Source of the DNA: Chloropicon primus
Lineage: Eukaryota; Chlorophyta; Chloropicophyceae; Chloropicales; Chloropicaceae
Assembly (NCBI GenBank): GCA_023205875.1
Contig: CP060755.1
Span: 186,001-250,000 of the forward strand
Reading direction: 5' to 3'
Length of the DNA: 64,000 nt
Made by a program: the position numbers and the translations under genes. The notes beneath the pieces are model-generated. The model was not told the origin of the DNA. It searched no databases and saw only the letters and a program-made list of their open reading frames with translations. Shown here piece by piece: positions 18,406 to 28,191 of the stretch (position 1 is its first letter; each line of letters begins with the position of its first letter).

Positions 18406-20898
18406 ATGTCGTTAAGGGAGCCTTCGGTGAGGGTGGTGAGCGAAAGGAGAGGGAAAGGGGCGGGTCATGGGGTGGTCAGGCCCTTGTCAGCACCGGTGGT
18501 CGTCAGGGAAAACTTTGTCACGGAGGAGAGAGGGGACGGGGACGAAGGGGATCCAACGCCGTTGGCAAGAGGTGGCCAAGAGCTGACTGGGTCTTCCTCC
18601 CAACTCGGCAGGAAAGATGCCAGCTTGGCGGACAGCATGCTGGACACCGCGCGGGAGGCCCTGGGCAACCTTGAGGACCTGAAAAAGTGGGTGTACGACG
18701 ACTCAAGCAAGTCCTCCCTGTCCAACCGCGTCAGCGCTGCTACGAAGCAGAGGGCCTTGAGGAAGACGTTGCTCAAGATTGCAACGACCTGCCACTCGCT
18801 CAAGGAGCTGGAGCTGAAGTGCGAGAACAGCAAGACCCAGGAGGCCGAGCTGGAGCTGGAGCTGAAGCTGAAGGAAGAGTCGCGCTACGACACGCTCAAC
18901 ACGCTCAACGAGACGGCGGGGGAGCTGCAGAGGGCCGTGGATGACCTGAAGTCCCTGAGGGAAAAGCACGACGTTCTGGAGAGGGAGAACGTGATAAAGG
19001 AGAGGAAGCTGGAGGACCTCGAGGATCGCTCGAAGCAGACTCTGGAAGCCCTCAACAAGCTCGAGGAAGCCCACCAGAGGACCGAGGCGGAGAAGGGGGA
19101 GATCACGGACAGGTACAACAAGCTGGTGGAGACCGAGCGTAAGCTTCACCTCCCAGACCTTAGGAACGCGCTCTCGTCCGCCACGGCGAAGGTGGCCAAG
19201 TACGAGAAGTCGCTCGAGCAGAGCCAGAAGATCATCGCCCAAGTCACCGCGGACAACCTCGTCTTCCTGACCAAGTTCAAAGACGCGGAGGAGAAGTTTA
19301 GGGAAAGCGAGATGAGAAGGGAGGAGCTCCAGGTCATGGTCGACGAGCAGAAGGGCCCTTGGTTCGACAAGGTGAGGGGGGATATTCAACAGCAGGTTGA
19401 GAGCGACTGGCAAAAGATCCACAACCTTGAGAACGAGCTCTCCGCAGCAGAGCTCGAGTCGAAGAAAGAGATCAATCGACTGCAAGAGAAAGTGGAGGGC
19501 CTGAGCTCCGAGAACGAGGAGTTGCAAAAGGTCAAGGGCAGCATGGAGGAGAGGATCAAAAGCTTGAAGGAAAAGCTGAGGCAAAGGGAGGAGAAGGACA
19601 TCAAGGCTGCTACAGACTTTGAATCACTGAACCAGCTGCTCAAGGACAACTTGGCGGAGAACAAGGTATTGAGGGAGACGATTAACGACGAGCGGCACAC
19701 GATCGCAGATCTGACGCTCGAGTCCCAGGACCAGAAGCACGTGATCGAGCAGCTGAAGAGCGACCTGAAGTTCGACAGGGTCACCTTGCAGGAACTCAGG
19801 GTGAACTTGCAGAAAGAGAAGTGGGCCCTCGAGACTCAGAGGCGCATCAACAAGGAACTGATGAGCAGGAAGGAGGAGATGGAATGGAGGCTCATGGAGT
19901 TCCAAGTTGGGGGAGGGGAAGGGAAGAGTGCCGAGGACTCGAACGCTGACCTGGCTGCAATGAGGGAGGAGGCTGGGACAGGAGGCCGGCAGGAGAGTCA
20001 TTCCAGACCTTCTGCGAACTCTGCCGAGAAGCAGCCGGAGGCAGTGGCCCCTCGGAAAGACGACGCGGTCAAAAGCGACTTCTCGTACAAGGTTGTAGAG
20101 AAGGAAAAGAAGGTGGAGGAACAAGTCGTGGAGAGGAAATCCCCCGGTTTCCGCGAGGAGGTTTGCGAGCCCTCCGGGAAAGATGATACGCAGGAAGGCT
20201 CGGTACCTGCTGGCCTGACGGAATCCAACTTGAAACGCCACATACAGGGAGAGAAAGCCTCGAAAGCTTCGAAAGCTTCAAGTGAAGCGAGTGGCAAAGC
20301 CGCGAAGGGGGAAAGATTGACTATTGAGGAGCTCGAGGACAACATAGCAACCTCGAAAGACAAGCACGCGGAGCTGCTACAAGCATTCTTTCCTGCACAA
20401 AGTGAGAAGAGGATCGAAGAGAACCCTCTGCAAGTCCACCAGAGACTGGTCCAAAAGATAATTGGCGACGATACTTACGTCCCTGTGAGTCACAGCGTTC
20501 CTTCGGGCGAGATTTCTTCCGCGGATGCCACGATAGCGAGCATGCTCCGAGAGAGCATAACGGAAAACTCGAGCATAGGGGAACTTGAGGCCTCCATCGC
20601 GTTGGCCAAGAGCGAGTACAGCAAGATGATGGATAACTTCTCTAACCTCGTGGACAACTTGAAGAATGAGTCGGCCAGCCCTGGGCTGGAAACGATGCCC
20701 GTCCTGCCGGAAAGCATACAGAAAATGGCCGAGGAACAATTTGTGGAGCACTGGCAGATTGCGGACGGCAACCACTCCGAAACAAAGGAGTCGATCCAAG
20801 CCAGCGAGATCAAAGTCAGCGAGTGGCTGGACAATAAGATAAGCGAAGAGTGGAACAAGCAGTTCATGCCTGGATACCAGGAAGGGGACGAAAGTTAG
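18406..20898 (+). CDS. Long coiled-coil protein, function unknown
   Basis: Single exon, 830 aa from the ATG at 18406; upstream in-frame codons have no ATG. From about residue 110 to 525 it is almost unbroken coiled coil: heptads rich in Glu, Lys and Leu such as ELELELKLKEESRYDTLNTL and ELSAAELESKKEINRLQEKV. A Ser/Glu/Lys-rich linker follows, then two shorter repeats of similar type: TIEELEDNIATSKDKHAELL and SIGELEASIALAKSEYSKMM are related 20-residue units about 100 residues apart. No motor, FYVE or other named domain was recognised. It converges on the BSD gene 59 bp away. Bases from 19014 on have been copied nearly identically to 36627-38511. Confidence 0.82.
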   Translation: MSLREPSVRVVSERRGKGAGHGVVRPLSAPVVVRENFVTEERGDGDEGDPTPLARGGQELTGSSSQLGRKDASLADSMLDTAREALGNLEDLKKWVYDDSSKSSLSNRVSAATKQRALRKTLLKIATTCHSLKELELKCENSKTQEAELELELKLKEESRYDTLNTLNETAGELQRAVDDLKSLREKHDVLERENVIKERKLEDLEDRSKQTLEALNKLEEAHQRTEAEKGEITDRYNKLVETERKLHLPDLRNALSSATAKVAKYEKSLEQSQKIIAQVTADNLVFLTKFKDAEEKFRESEMRREELQVMVDEQKGPWFDKVRGDIQQQVESDWQKIHNLENELSAAELESKKEINRLQEKVEGLSSENEELQKVKGSMEERIKSLKEKLRQREEKDIKAATDFESLNQLLKDNLAENKVLRETINDERHTIADLTLESQDQKHVIEQLKSDLKFDRVTLQELRVNLQKEKWALETQRRINKELMSRKEEMEWRLMEFQVGGGEGKSAEDSNADLAAMREEAGTGGRQESHSRPSANSAEKQPEAVAPRKDDAVKSDFSYKVVEKEKKVEEQVVERKSPGFREEVCEPSGKDDTQEGSVPAGLTESNLKRHIQGEKASKASKASSEASGKAAKGERLTIEELEDNIATSKDKHAELLQAFFPAQSEKRIEENPLQVHQRLVQKIIGDDTYVPVSHSVPSGEISSADATIASMLRESITENSSIGELEASIALAKSEYSKMMDNFSNLVDNLKNESASPGLETMPVLPESIQKMAEEQFVEHWQIADGNHSETKESIQASEIKVSEWLDNKISEEWNKQFMPGYQEGDES

Positions 20899-20957
20899 CT
20901 TGGTGAAAACATTTTGTACAGCAGTCTAGGATTGAAAGATACAAATAACTTTTTTTT

Positions 20958-22174
20958 TCAGGTCGCATCCTCCACATCCTTCTCGTCCACTTTGACAATC
21001 TGGCTGTCATCAGAAATGCTCCCCAAGTCCTCCTCCAGCTCGTTAATGTAGTCGTCAAGGTTCTCGTCGTCGTCGTCGTCGTCGTTCACTCCGTCCCCTT
21101 CTTCGTCAGACATGTCCTTGTTCGCCAGGACGCTCTCTAGATAAGCCTCCAAATCATCCGACAAGTCATCTGCCACCTCCCCTTCGCTCCCCTCGCCGTC
21201 CGCACCCGGGTCTTCCACCTTGCTCTCCGAGGGAGCTTCCTCACCCAAGCTCATTCCTGAAACCTTTTCCGTGGCCCCCCTCAATGGATCCGCCCTCTCT
21301 TCCTCTCCCCCCGTCCTGCCGGTGTTGTCCTTGCCCCCGCCGCCCTCGAAAAGAAGTTTCTGGGAGAGGGCAAAGTAAATCTCCCAGAAGCGTTGCTCGC
21401 TCATCTTCTTTGGGGTGAGAAGGTACCTGCAGTCCCGGAGCTCCTTCGATACCTTGAGGATCTGGAGGACGTGGTTCTCTTGCCACGGCGTCAGCTTCCA
21501 GGACTCGTTGTCCTCCTTGGGCCACTCCTGGGACTTGGCGAGAAACATGTCAGAGGTGAGACCCTTCACGAAGGAAACCATCTCCTCAGTCACGCGATAT
21601 CGTTCCATCTCGCTCTTCTGGCTCTGCTCTTCCGAGGGGGGGCCTCCCATCTTCGCGGACAACAGAGCTGCAGGCCCAGAGAGAAAAACGAGGAGAGAAA
21701 AAGTCAGTTTATCCCTGTCCGGCCTCGGCACGAGTCCCACCTCTCACGCACCTGCAGAGTTAGCCGTGAGTTCGCGTAGCTGGCCTTGCGCCTCCTCCGC
21801 CGTCGCCTTCGCGTTGTTCGCCATGTCCTTGGCCACATCCTTCGCCCGAGAAAAGAGAGTGCTCAAGCTGTCGAGGCCTGGAGCAGGCCCAAGAAGACGA
21901 GGGGCAAAGTCAGTCAGTTCTGCAAAGCTGAGAAAAAGCGTCCGCCGCACTCACCTGTGGCTTTCGTCTCCCCGGAAGAATCAACGTCGGCCTTGGGGAC
22001 CTCGTTCCCGCTCGTCGAGCCCTCGTTCTCGGCACTCGTCGTCGCACTATTCACCACCCTGCGAAACTCCTCTTGTGTCTTCGCAGCGTGTGTCTTCGCT
22101 TGGGCCGCTGCCTGTGTCGCCGCTTCGGTCGCCTCTTTCGCCAAGGCGCTCACAGAGGAAAAGAACGACTGCAT
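20958..22174 (-). CDS. BSD-domain protein (plant SYNOBP/DOS2-like)
   Basis: Exons 22174..21955, 21877..21752 and 21667..20958; introns 77 and 84 bp; 351 aa. The BSD domain is in exon 3: LTPWQENHVLQILKVSKELR, then YLLTPKKMSEQRFWEIYFAL, with the family's conserved FW pair. Proteins of this layout have an Ala/Lys-rich amphipathic N-terminus (here KEATEAATQAAAQAKTHAAK and DVAKDMANNAKATAEEAQ), a BSD domain and an acidic tail. BSD domains occur in TFIIH subunits and synapse-associated proteins; the cellular job of this plant-like branch is poorly known. The tail is very acidic (VNDDDDDDENLDDYINELEE). The last 250 bases of the gene are present a second time at 38569-38811. Confidence 0.87.
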
Positions 22175-22577
22175 CGTAGCCCCCTCGCTCGCTCGTCCTC
22201 CCCTCCGAAGGCGAAGGGTCCCCTCTCCTCTCCTCTCAATCTCTGGCCATATTGCATATTACATCAGATTTAGCAAATGTTTAGAATCCTCGTGTGATCG
22301 CTGGTGAGAGCGATCACACTCATGGACGCACCCGCAGGGCTTCGCCAGAGCTAGGCCTGCTCAATGAACGCTTCCATTCCCTGGGCGGGACTTGGAGAGG
22401 ACACTTGCTAATCCCAGTGCGGCACACCCAGTGCGGCATCACCATCGTATCGACCTGTTCCCATCGTGTAGGGGACGAACCTTGCTCTCAAGGCAGGGCG
22501 TTCTGTCCTCCTCATCCTCATCAACAACTATCAACAACTACAACAACTATCAACTATCAACAGTCCAGGGGCGGAGC
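22175..22577. other. Divergent intergenic region, BSD / sialidase-like genes
   Basis: 403 bp containing an 11-bp perfect hairpin near its middle (22292-22319) and a CAACTATCAACTAC-like repeat just before the sialidase-like ATG. No RNA gene recognised. Confidence 0.5.
22292..22319. promoter_or_regulatory. Perfect 11-bp inverted repeat with 6-nt spacer
   Basis: GTGTGATCGCT at 22292-22302 pairs with AGCGATCACAC at 22309-22319 around GGTGAG. It lies between two divergent genes, 118 bp from one start and 259 bp from the other, so it could be an operator-like dyad or an RNA hairpin in a 5' leader. The role is inference. Confidence 0.5.
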
Positions 22578-24401
22578 ATGGCAGAAGCAGGGGGCGGACC
22601 ACGGCCGCGGCCGCGGTGGACCTGGGTCGTGGTGGTGGTGGCCGTGGTGGTGGGAGACCTTCTAGGAGGCGTCACTTGCAGGAGGAGGGCCGGGGTTGTT
22701 GGGAAGGAGACAGCGAGGGACCTCATCGGATGGAGGGGCGAAATTCACAAAGTCGAGAACGCGAAGCCAGAAGATGGAAAGCCTTTCGTCCTCACCGAGT
22801 TCTGGGAGCAGGACGTGAACCAGCCGATGGGGTTAGACCAGTGGGTCGCTTGGTACGCGGGGTACAAGGGCTTCCCTTTGGACGACGTGGCTGGCCTCCT
22901 GATGGAGAGGAGAGACGCCCACCAAAAAAAGCAGCCAACGAAACCGTGCATGCCTCTCTCCAAGTTCGTGTCGGCTGGCGAGGAAGCGAGGATGTTCGAC
23001 CAGGGGCGGAAAAAGGGCAGCGGCATCAAGTCCTTCCGTGTGTTCCCCCAAGCCGGCTTGGCGGAGAGGGGGGTCCTCCCAGGGTACGCCCACATGGCTA
23101 CTCTGGCGGTGTCCCCCAATGGATCCATTGCCTTGGCCTTTCAAGCGAGTCCAGGCATCGAAGGTGCGGACGCGCAGAGAATCCAATTGGCGTTCACCAA
23201 AGGCAGGAGTGTGGAGTCCTGGTGGCCTGCAGGACCCGTGCCGGTGAAGCAGGGTGGTGGCCACTTCAAAGATCCGGAAAACAAGTTCGTCACCTCGGCG
23301 CAGTGGGGGCCGGTCCTGCACGAGGACAGGGAGGATGGGAGACTCCTTCTCATTTACAGCGAGTCGACGGGGGACTGCCACGAGCCGGCGAGCCCTGAAG
23401 ATGGCCACGATGGGCGGTGGGTGGTTGGGGGAGACGTGAGGGTGTCGCCCCTCCTGGATCACGGCGACGGCGGGGATTGGGGTCCTCCCAGGTCGATTCA
23501 TAAGCAGAACGAGGGCAAGGTGCCTAAAATCACTGCGAACGGGGCGATCGTGCACAGCAGTGGAAGTTGGATCCTGCCTTTCTGGAGGCAAAAGCCTCGG
23601 CACATATTCATCCACGATCCAGAGACCGACCAGACGACTCGGAGGTGCAACGGGCCCAAGCGCGAGAAGAGAAGGACGTCCGCGGCTGTTCTCATTTCTA
23701 AGGACAGGGGCAAGACTTGGCGCTCAAGCCCAAAGCCAATCGAGTCGAGAACAGCAGGCTGGCTGATCGAAAACACGCTGGTGGAGCTGTCGGACGCGAG
23801 TCTCCTTATGCTTTTTCGAACGAAGGCAGGAGCAGTCTTCTCGTGCAAGTCGGTGGACGGGGGTGAGACGTGGAGCACCGCCGCTGTCATAGAGGAGCTC
23901 GTCAACACTGACTCCAAGATTCATCTGATCAAGCTGAGGGACGGGAGGTTGCTGCTTGCCTTCAATGATCACCCGAGGCCCTTCGTCCACGACAGGGCGA
24001 AGAACGAACTGGTCGCGAGCCGAGAGAGGACTCGGATGGTTGTCTCCATTTCGAGCGACGAGGGGAGCACGTGGAAGAGGCTGTTCCGGATCGACGAGCC
24101 CTCAGAATCTGCCCCGAGCGGGGGCATCCTATCCGGGTTCTTCGGCAACCCGGAAGCGAGCAAGCGAGTCGTCGATGACGACTTTCCGAATCAAGACTCC
24201 GAGAATCCCTTCCAGTTGCGTGACATGGACGAGACGAGCGACCTCGCTGTCCAATACCACTACCCTTGGCTCCTGGAGCTCCCCCAGGACCAGTCCGGAC
24301 CCGAGTGCTCCGTGCTGATCGCGTACACGAAATCAAGGTTAAACGTCGTGTCGCAGAAGACCAACGGGCACGAAATCTGGGTCTCTTGTATTCCATTGTA
24401 A
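22578..24401 (+). CDS. Sialidase-like BNR-repeat (beta-propeller) protein
   Basis: Single exon, 607 aa from ATG 22578. A hydrophobic WVVVVVAVVVGDLLGGV segment at about 15-33 is a signal peptide or anchor. Three Asp-box motifs of the sialidase beta-propeller are visible: SKDRGKTW (about 375), SVDGGETW (about 427) and SSDEGSTW (about 490). RIQLAFTKGRSVESWWP and VTSAQWGPVLHEDREDGRLLLIYSES fit the first blades, and DGRLLLAFNDHPRP and HYPWLLEL the last, as in bacterial and plant/algal BNR-repeat proteins. Catalytic Arg triad and nucleophile Tyr assignments cannot be made safely by eye. Substrate could be sialic acid, Kdn or another glycan. It lies head to tail with a secreted glycosyltransferase. 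Confidence 0.75.
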   Translation: MAEAGGGPRPRPRWTWVVVVVAVVVGDLLGGVTCRRRAGVVGKETARDLIGWRGEIHKVENAKPEDGKPFVLTEFWEQDVNQPMGLDQWVAWYAGYKGFPLDDVAGLLMERRDAHQKKQPTKPCMPLSKFVSAGEEARMFDQGRKKGSGIKSFRVFPQAGLAERGVLPGYAHMATLAVSPNGSIALAFQASPGIEGADAQRIQLAFTKGRSVESWWPAGPVPVKQGGGHFKDPENKFVTSAQWGPVLHEDREDGRLLLIYSESTGDCHEPASPEDGHDGRWVVGGDVRVSPLLDHGDGGDWGPPRSIHKQNEGKVPKITANGAIVHSSGSWILPFWRQKPRHIFIHDPETDQTTRRCNGPKREKRRTSAAVLISKDRGKTWRSSPKPIESRTAGWLIENTLVELSDASLLMLFRTKAGAVFSCKSVDGGETWSTAAVIEELVNTDSKIHLIKLRDGRLLLAFNDHPRPFVHDRAKNELVASRERTRMVVSISSDEGSTWKRLFRIDEPSESAPSGGILSGFFGNPEASKRVVDDDFPNQDSENPFQLRDMDETSDLAVQYHYPWLLELPQDQSGPECSVLIAYTKSRLNVVSQKTNGHEIWVSCIPL

Positions 24402-24697
24402 ATCATCCTATTCTTTTCCTCGCCCTGGTCCAGAGTGCCGCATCGTCCATCATCCAATCGTCCATCATCCCTCCCTCCTCCTCCTCGGTGACATGTCCAA
24501 AGATTGGATCTTGGCCTTTGCGGGCGAGACGGGGATCCGGCCCTTCGTAGAGTACGAACGGAGACGCCTTGCTAGCAAGTAGGCCAGGGATGGCGACGCA
24601 CTGTGGCACATTATCTTCAAGCAGAACCCCTTCTCTCCACAGCACCTTTCAACTTTCGCTGGTGCGTTGAAAGTCTGGGAGGATCTGCAAGACAGCC

Positions 24698-26704
24698 ATG
24701 GGGGCGAGGGGAGGGACCTTGCAGTTGCTTTGCAAGCTGTTCCTCGCGCTGTGCGTGCTGCAGTCCGTGGGTTGTAGAAGGACGCCGGGCGTGCCGAAGG
24801 GGGAGATCCTGAGCAGGCTCACCAAGCTCTCAGTGCACAGAAACAGCACGGGGCCGACTGCTCTCGGAGGGAACGTGAAGTTTGGGCTGCACGAGTGTGA
24901 AAACTACTTGGACGTGCCCAGCGTGAAGGGTCCGCAAAGGCCCTGCAGTGGCAAGCACTATGCAGAGTGGTCTCAGGCGTCCGTATTGGTGTACAAGCCC
25001 AAGGACGTGAGGACGCTGGTCGAGGCTGCGGCGGCGAGGAAGGTGAAGGAAATCATCGTATTCGAGCAGCTGCGAGACAGTCCGGATGGAGTTCTGATCG
25101 ACTCGCTCACGGGAGCCAACCACTTCATCGTGTTCTCTAGCAGAGATGTGGACGCCGCGCACGCGTTCAACAAGATGGGGCAGATGGCGAACAGCGACCT
25201 GCTTGTCATGATAGTTGGGGGGCAGGAAGGCGACTTGGAGGGGGCCCTCGCTGGCAAAGTCTTGGACAACTTTAAGAGAGACGCCAAGCTCGGGGCTCTT
25301 ACGACGTCTTTTTCTGTGGGTCTGGACGGGTCGAAGGGGTCGACTCCGGCCGGGACGAAAACTTCAGTTAGCGCGGCACTCTTCGGCCCTCTGGTTGCGC
25401 GGAGGTCTGCTTTCATGGATTCCGGGATGTTTCACACGGGGTACTCGAACGACTGCCTCCAGCTGAACGCCTTGGACCTCAGCGTGAGGCTCGGCAATCT
25501 CGGCTACGCGGTTGCGTCGTTTCCAAGCGGCAGCAGCGGCGGCGGGCAGGGGGACGGGTTGGCCTCTCTGAGGAACCTTGACACCGCGGCCTGCAAGGCG
25601 TTGGGGGAAAACGTGTATGCCAGGCTGGAAGGGGGGAGCAAGAGGGCGTGCTACCGAGCGTCAGACTTCCAAAAGTCGACGCCGCTGGGGTCCCTCGTTG
25701 TACAGTATTTCAAGCGCTCGGGGAACATCAAGAGCATCGTGGACTCCTTTAAGCCGTACAAGACCAAGGCGGAGTTGATCATAAACGACGACTCGAGATC
25801 CGACTACGAGGAGTGGGCCAAGGCGCTGCGGGGGTGGAACGGCTTCCTCGTCTACTCCCCAGACATCCACGAGATTCGAGGCTACAACCGGCTCACAAAG
25901 TTTGCGGACTCGGAGCTGATGGTCTACTTGCAGGACGACGATCTCGGTGCGGAGAATTTGGACTGGCTGTCCAAAGCTCAGAAGCTCTTCGCGAACCAGG
26001 GGGACATGGCCTTGCTCGGAGGCTTTCGGGGCAGGATGGACTTCGGCACGACTTACAGCAGGAAGCACCTGATCAACGGCCCAAAGTACGGGGTCCCCAG
26101 CGACAACCCGAGGTGCTGCTTCAAGATTCCGTGGAAGGACCCCAAGAGCGGCATCCCGCTGATGTTCATCTACAAGGTCAACATGGGCCCCATGATGGCG
26201 CGGCGGAGTCTCTTCATGAAGCTGGGGATGTATCACCCGGGGTTCTCCTGCGCCGGAGACCCCGGGATCGGCTTTGACTTTGAGTTCTCCATAAGGGCGT
26301 GGAAGCTCGGGTACAAGGTGGGCCTGACGGTATCGGATTTCAGGAACAGGGTCGCCGGGTCGATGGACTCGGGGACGCACGCCGGGCCCCAGAAGAAGAT
26401 CAGGGACGCGAACGAGCTGGTGAACAACAGGGCGACCTACAGGATGTACCCCGGGTTCCATCACAAGCAGGGCACGAGGAAGGCGTCCTCGGCGAACAAG
26501 GACCTCAAGGGACCGAGTTACCGCGGCTACTTCACGGACAAGAAGGCCGACGAGGCCTACGACAAGACCACCAGGGGGTACAAGCGGCGCCAGCAGCGCG
26601 CCAAGAGGTACGGCACCGGATCGAGCAGGCTGCAGAGGTGGCACCAGCTCCAGGAGAGGCAGCAGAAGATGAGGAAAAAAAGGAGGGGCAAGAGGGGCCT
26701 GTGA
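24698..26704 (+). CDS. Secreted/Golgi glycosyltransferase with two GT-A-like halves, the first lacking DxD
   Basis: Single exon, 668 aa from ATG 24698. Residues 1-26 form a signal peptide or anchor ending in a Cys. Two related halves follow. The second half (about 340-570) has ELMVYLQDDDLGAENLDWL with the DDD metal-binding motif, then GPMMARRSLFMKLGMYHPGF and GFDFEFSIRAWKLGYKVGL. The first half (about 75-310) has the matching SDLLVMIVGGQEGDLEGAL, ALFGPLVARRSAFMDSGMFH and ALDLSVRLGNLGYAVA, but no DxD, so it is probably inactive or structural. The C-terminus is very basic and ends KKRRGKRGL. The sugar donor is unknown. It ends 59 bp from the convergent IMPL1 gene. Confidence 0.7.
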   Translation: MGARGGTLQLLCKLFLALCVLQSVGCRRTPGVPKGEILSRLTKLSVHRNSTGPTALGGNVKFGLHECENYLDVPSVKGPQRPCSGKHYAEWSQASVLVYKPKDVRTLVEAAAARKVKEIIVFEQLRDSPDGVLIDSLTGANHFIVFSSRDVDAAHAFNKMGQMANSDLLVMIVGGQEGDLEGALAGKVLDNFKRDAKLGALTTSFSVGLDGSKGSTPAGTKTSVSAALFGPLVARRSAFMDSGMFHTGYSNDCLQLNALDLSVRLGNLGYAVASFPSGSSGGGQGDGLASLRNLDTAACKALGENVYARLEGGSKRACYRASDFQKSTPLGSLVVQYFKRSGNIKSIVDSFKPYKTKAELIINDDSRSDYEEWAKALRGWNGFLVYSPDIHEIRGYNRLTKFADSELMVYLQDDDLGAENLDWLSKAQKLFANQGDMALLGGFRGRMDFGTTYSRKHLINGPKYGVPSDNPRCCFKIPWKDPKSGIPLMFIYKVNMGPMMARRSLFMKLGMYHPGFSCAGDPGIGFDFEFSIRAWKLGYKVGLTVSDFRNRVAGSMDSGTHAGPQKKIRDANELVNNRATYRMYPGFHHKQGTRKASSANKDLKGPSYRGYFTDKKADEAYDKTTRGYKRRQQRAKRYGTGSSRLQRWHQLQERQQKMRKKRRGKRGL

Positions 26705-26763
26705 CGGGTATATTCCAGGTGGACCACGTCTATTATTATTTGGATATAAGATGCTTAAAAGAC

Positions 26764-27834
26764 TTACGAAGAAGAAGAAGAAGAAGGGGTTGCCTCGATC
26801 GCCTCGTACCCGTCCGGGATGAACCACCTCTCCTTGAGCTCCTCGCTCACCGAGAGGGTCTCCACCCTAGGAGCGATGTGGTGCATCATCTCTTCATGAA
26901 CCAGGCCATTGCTCGCGAGGAGGGACTTGTCGAACACCGTGTACGGCCGACCGTCCAGCGTCGTGACCTTGCCCCCGCTCTCCTCCACGATGAGAACGCC
27001 CGCGCACACGTCCCAAGGCTTGAGGTAGAACTCGTGGTACGCCTCGGTGACGCCCAGGGCCACCTGGCAGAGATCCGCCGCGGCCGCGCCCAGGCGCCTC
27101 ACGCCCCTGCTCACGTCCGTGAAGTGCTTGAAGAAGTCCATGTTCATGGCCCAAGCCTCGCCGTGGTCGTACCCGAACCCCGTCACCAGCAGGGCGTCCT
27201 GCACGGAGTCCCTGTCGCTCACGGAGATGGGCTCCCCGTTGCACGTCGCGCCAAGGCCCCGCCCCACGGCGTACGCCCTCGTGCCCCAGCAGGAGGGTCC
27301 CCCCGTGAACTCCACCACGCTGCCCGCCACGGCGACGCCCTTGTACAGCAGCCCGACGCTCGTGGCGAAGGACGGGAAGCCGTGCGCGAAGTTCGTCGTG
27401 CCGTCCAGGGGATCGATGCACCACAAAAAGTCCGAGTCAGGGTTCCCCGTGTACCCGCCCTCCTCGCCCAGGATCATGTGGTCGCCCCCGAGCTCCCGCC
27501 GCAGATACGCCAGGATTGCGTCCTCCGTCATCTTGTCCGTCCTCGTCACGAGGTCCGACGCGTTCCTCTTGGTCTCCAATCCCTCCACGGGCTTATCCAG
27601 GGCCTCCCAAATCACTTGGCTCCCGATCCTCGCGGCCTCCGACGCGGTGTCCCGAAGGAAGGGGACGTCGACGCCGTCGAGACCGAGATCGAGTTCGACG
27701 GGGAGAGCGCGAGGACAGATGAAACCGCCACGCTGCCGCCGACCCACCAAACCCTTTACGCTTCTCCTGCTCCTGCCCACCCTCCATCGCGGGGGCCGAC
27801 TCGTCCCTGTCCCCGTCCCCATGATCATTCTCAT
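26764..27834 (-). CDS. IMPL1: Inositol monophosphatase-like protein, plastid IMPL1 type
   Basis: Single exon, 356 aa from the ATG at 27834. It hydrolyses inositol monophosphates, and family members also act on other sugar monophosphates. Mg-binding motifs are complete: GEEGG, then WCIDPLDGTTNFAHGFPSFA, and KPWDVCAGVLIVEESGG near the C-terminus. FGYDHGEAWAMNMDFFKHF, FTDVSRGVRRLGAAAADLC and the WFIPDGYEA end match IMPL1 rather than IMPL2/HISN7. The first 50 residues are Arg/Gly-rich, consistent with a plastid transit peptide. A poly-Ser tail ends the protein. It is divergent from the RETICULATA-like gene. Confidence 0.93.
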   Translation of the reverse strand: MRMIMGTGTGTSRPPRWRVGRSRRSVKGLVGRRQRGGFICPRALPVELDLGLDGVDVPFLRDTASEAARIGSQVIWEALDKPVEGLETKRNASDLVTRTDKMTEDAILAYLRRELGGDHMILGEEGGYTGNPDSDFLWCIDPLDGTTNFAHGFPSFATSVGLLYKGVAVAGSVVEFTGGPSCWGTRAYAVGRGLGATCNGEPISVSDRDSVQDALLVTGFGYDHGEAWAMNMDFFKHFTDVSRGVRRLGAAAADLCQVALGVTEAYHEFYLKPWDVCAGVLIVEESGGKVTTLDGRPYTVFDKSLLASNGLVHEEMMHHIAPRVETLSVSEELKERWFIPDGYEAIEATPSSSSSS

Positions 27835-28020
27835 TCTCAATTCTCCTCTCCAAAGTTTTCGTTGAACTTTTTCTGGCTTTTTGATTCTTCAAAAACATAA
27901 GGTGTGATTTCTACGCGTCACGTGACCCCGGGTTTGCCGAGATTTTCATCCGCATCCGAGCTGGCGAAAAAGAGAACAGCCTCGACCTCGACGACGAGGA
28001 CGACGAGAGAGGAAGACGAA

Positions 28021-28054
<34 letters not shown>

Positions 28055-28191
28055 CGCTCGCTCGCTCTTGGTCCCTTGCGCTCTTTCTTTCGCGGCGCGC
28101 AAGCGTGGTTGTTTTTTCTGTAGGGGGCTTTGTTTCCTATTTTTTTGTGTGTTGTTGGCGATCCCCCCTTGATTGAGGGGAAAAAGGATTA
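27835..28191. other. Divergent intergenic region, IMPL1 / RETICULATA-like
   Basis: 357 bp between the two starts. A GACGAGGAC-type repeat lies at about 28010-28052. No RNA gene or supported ORF; several frames are open through the repeat. Confidence 0.45.
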
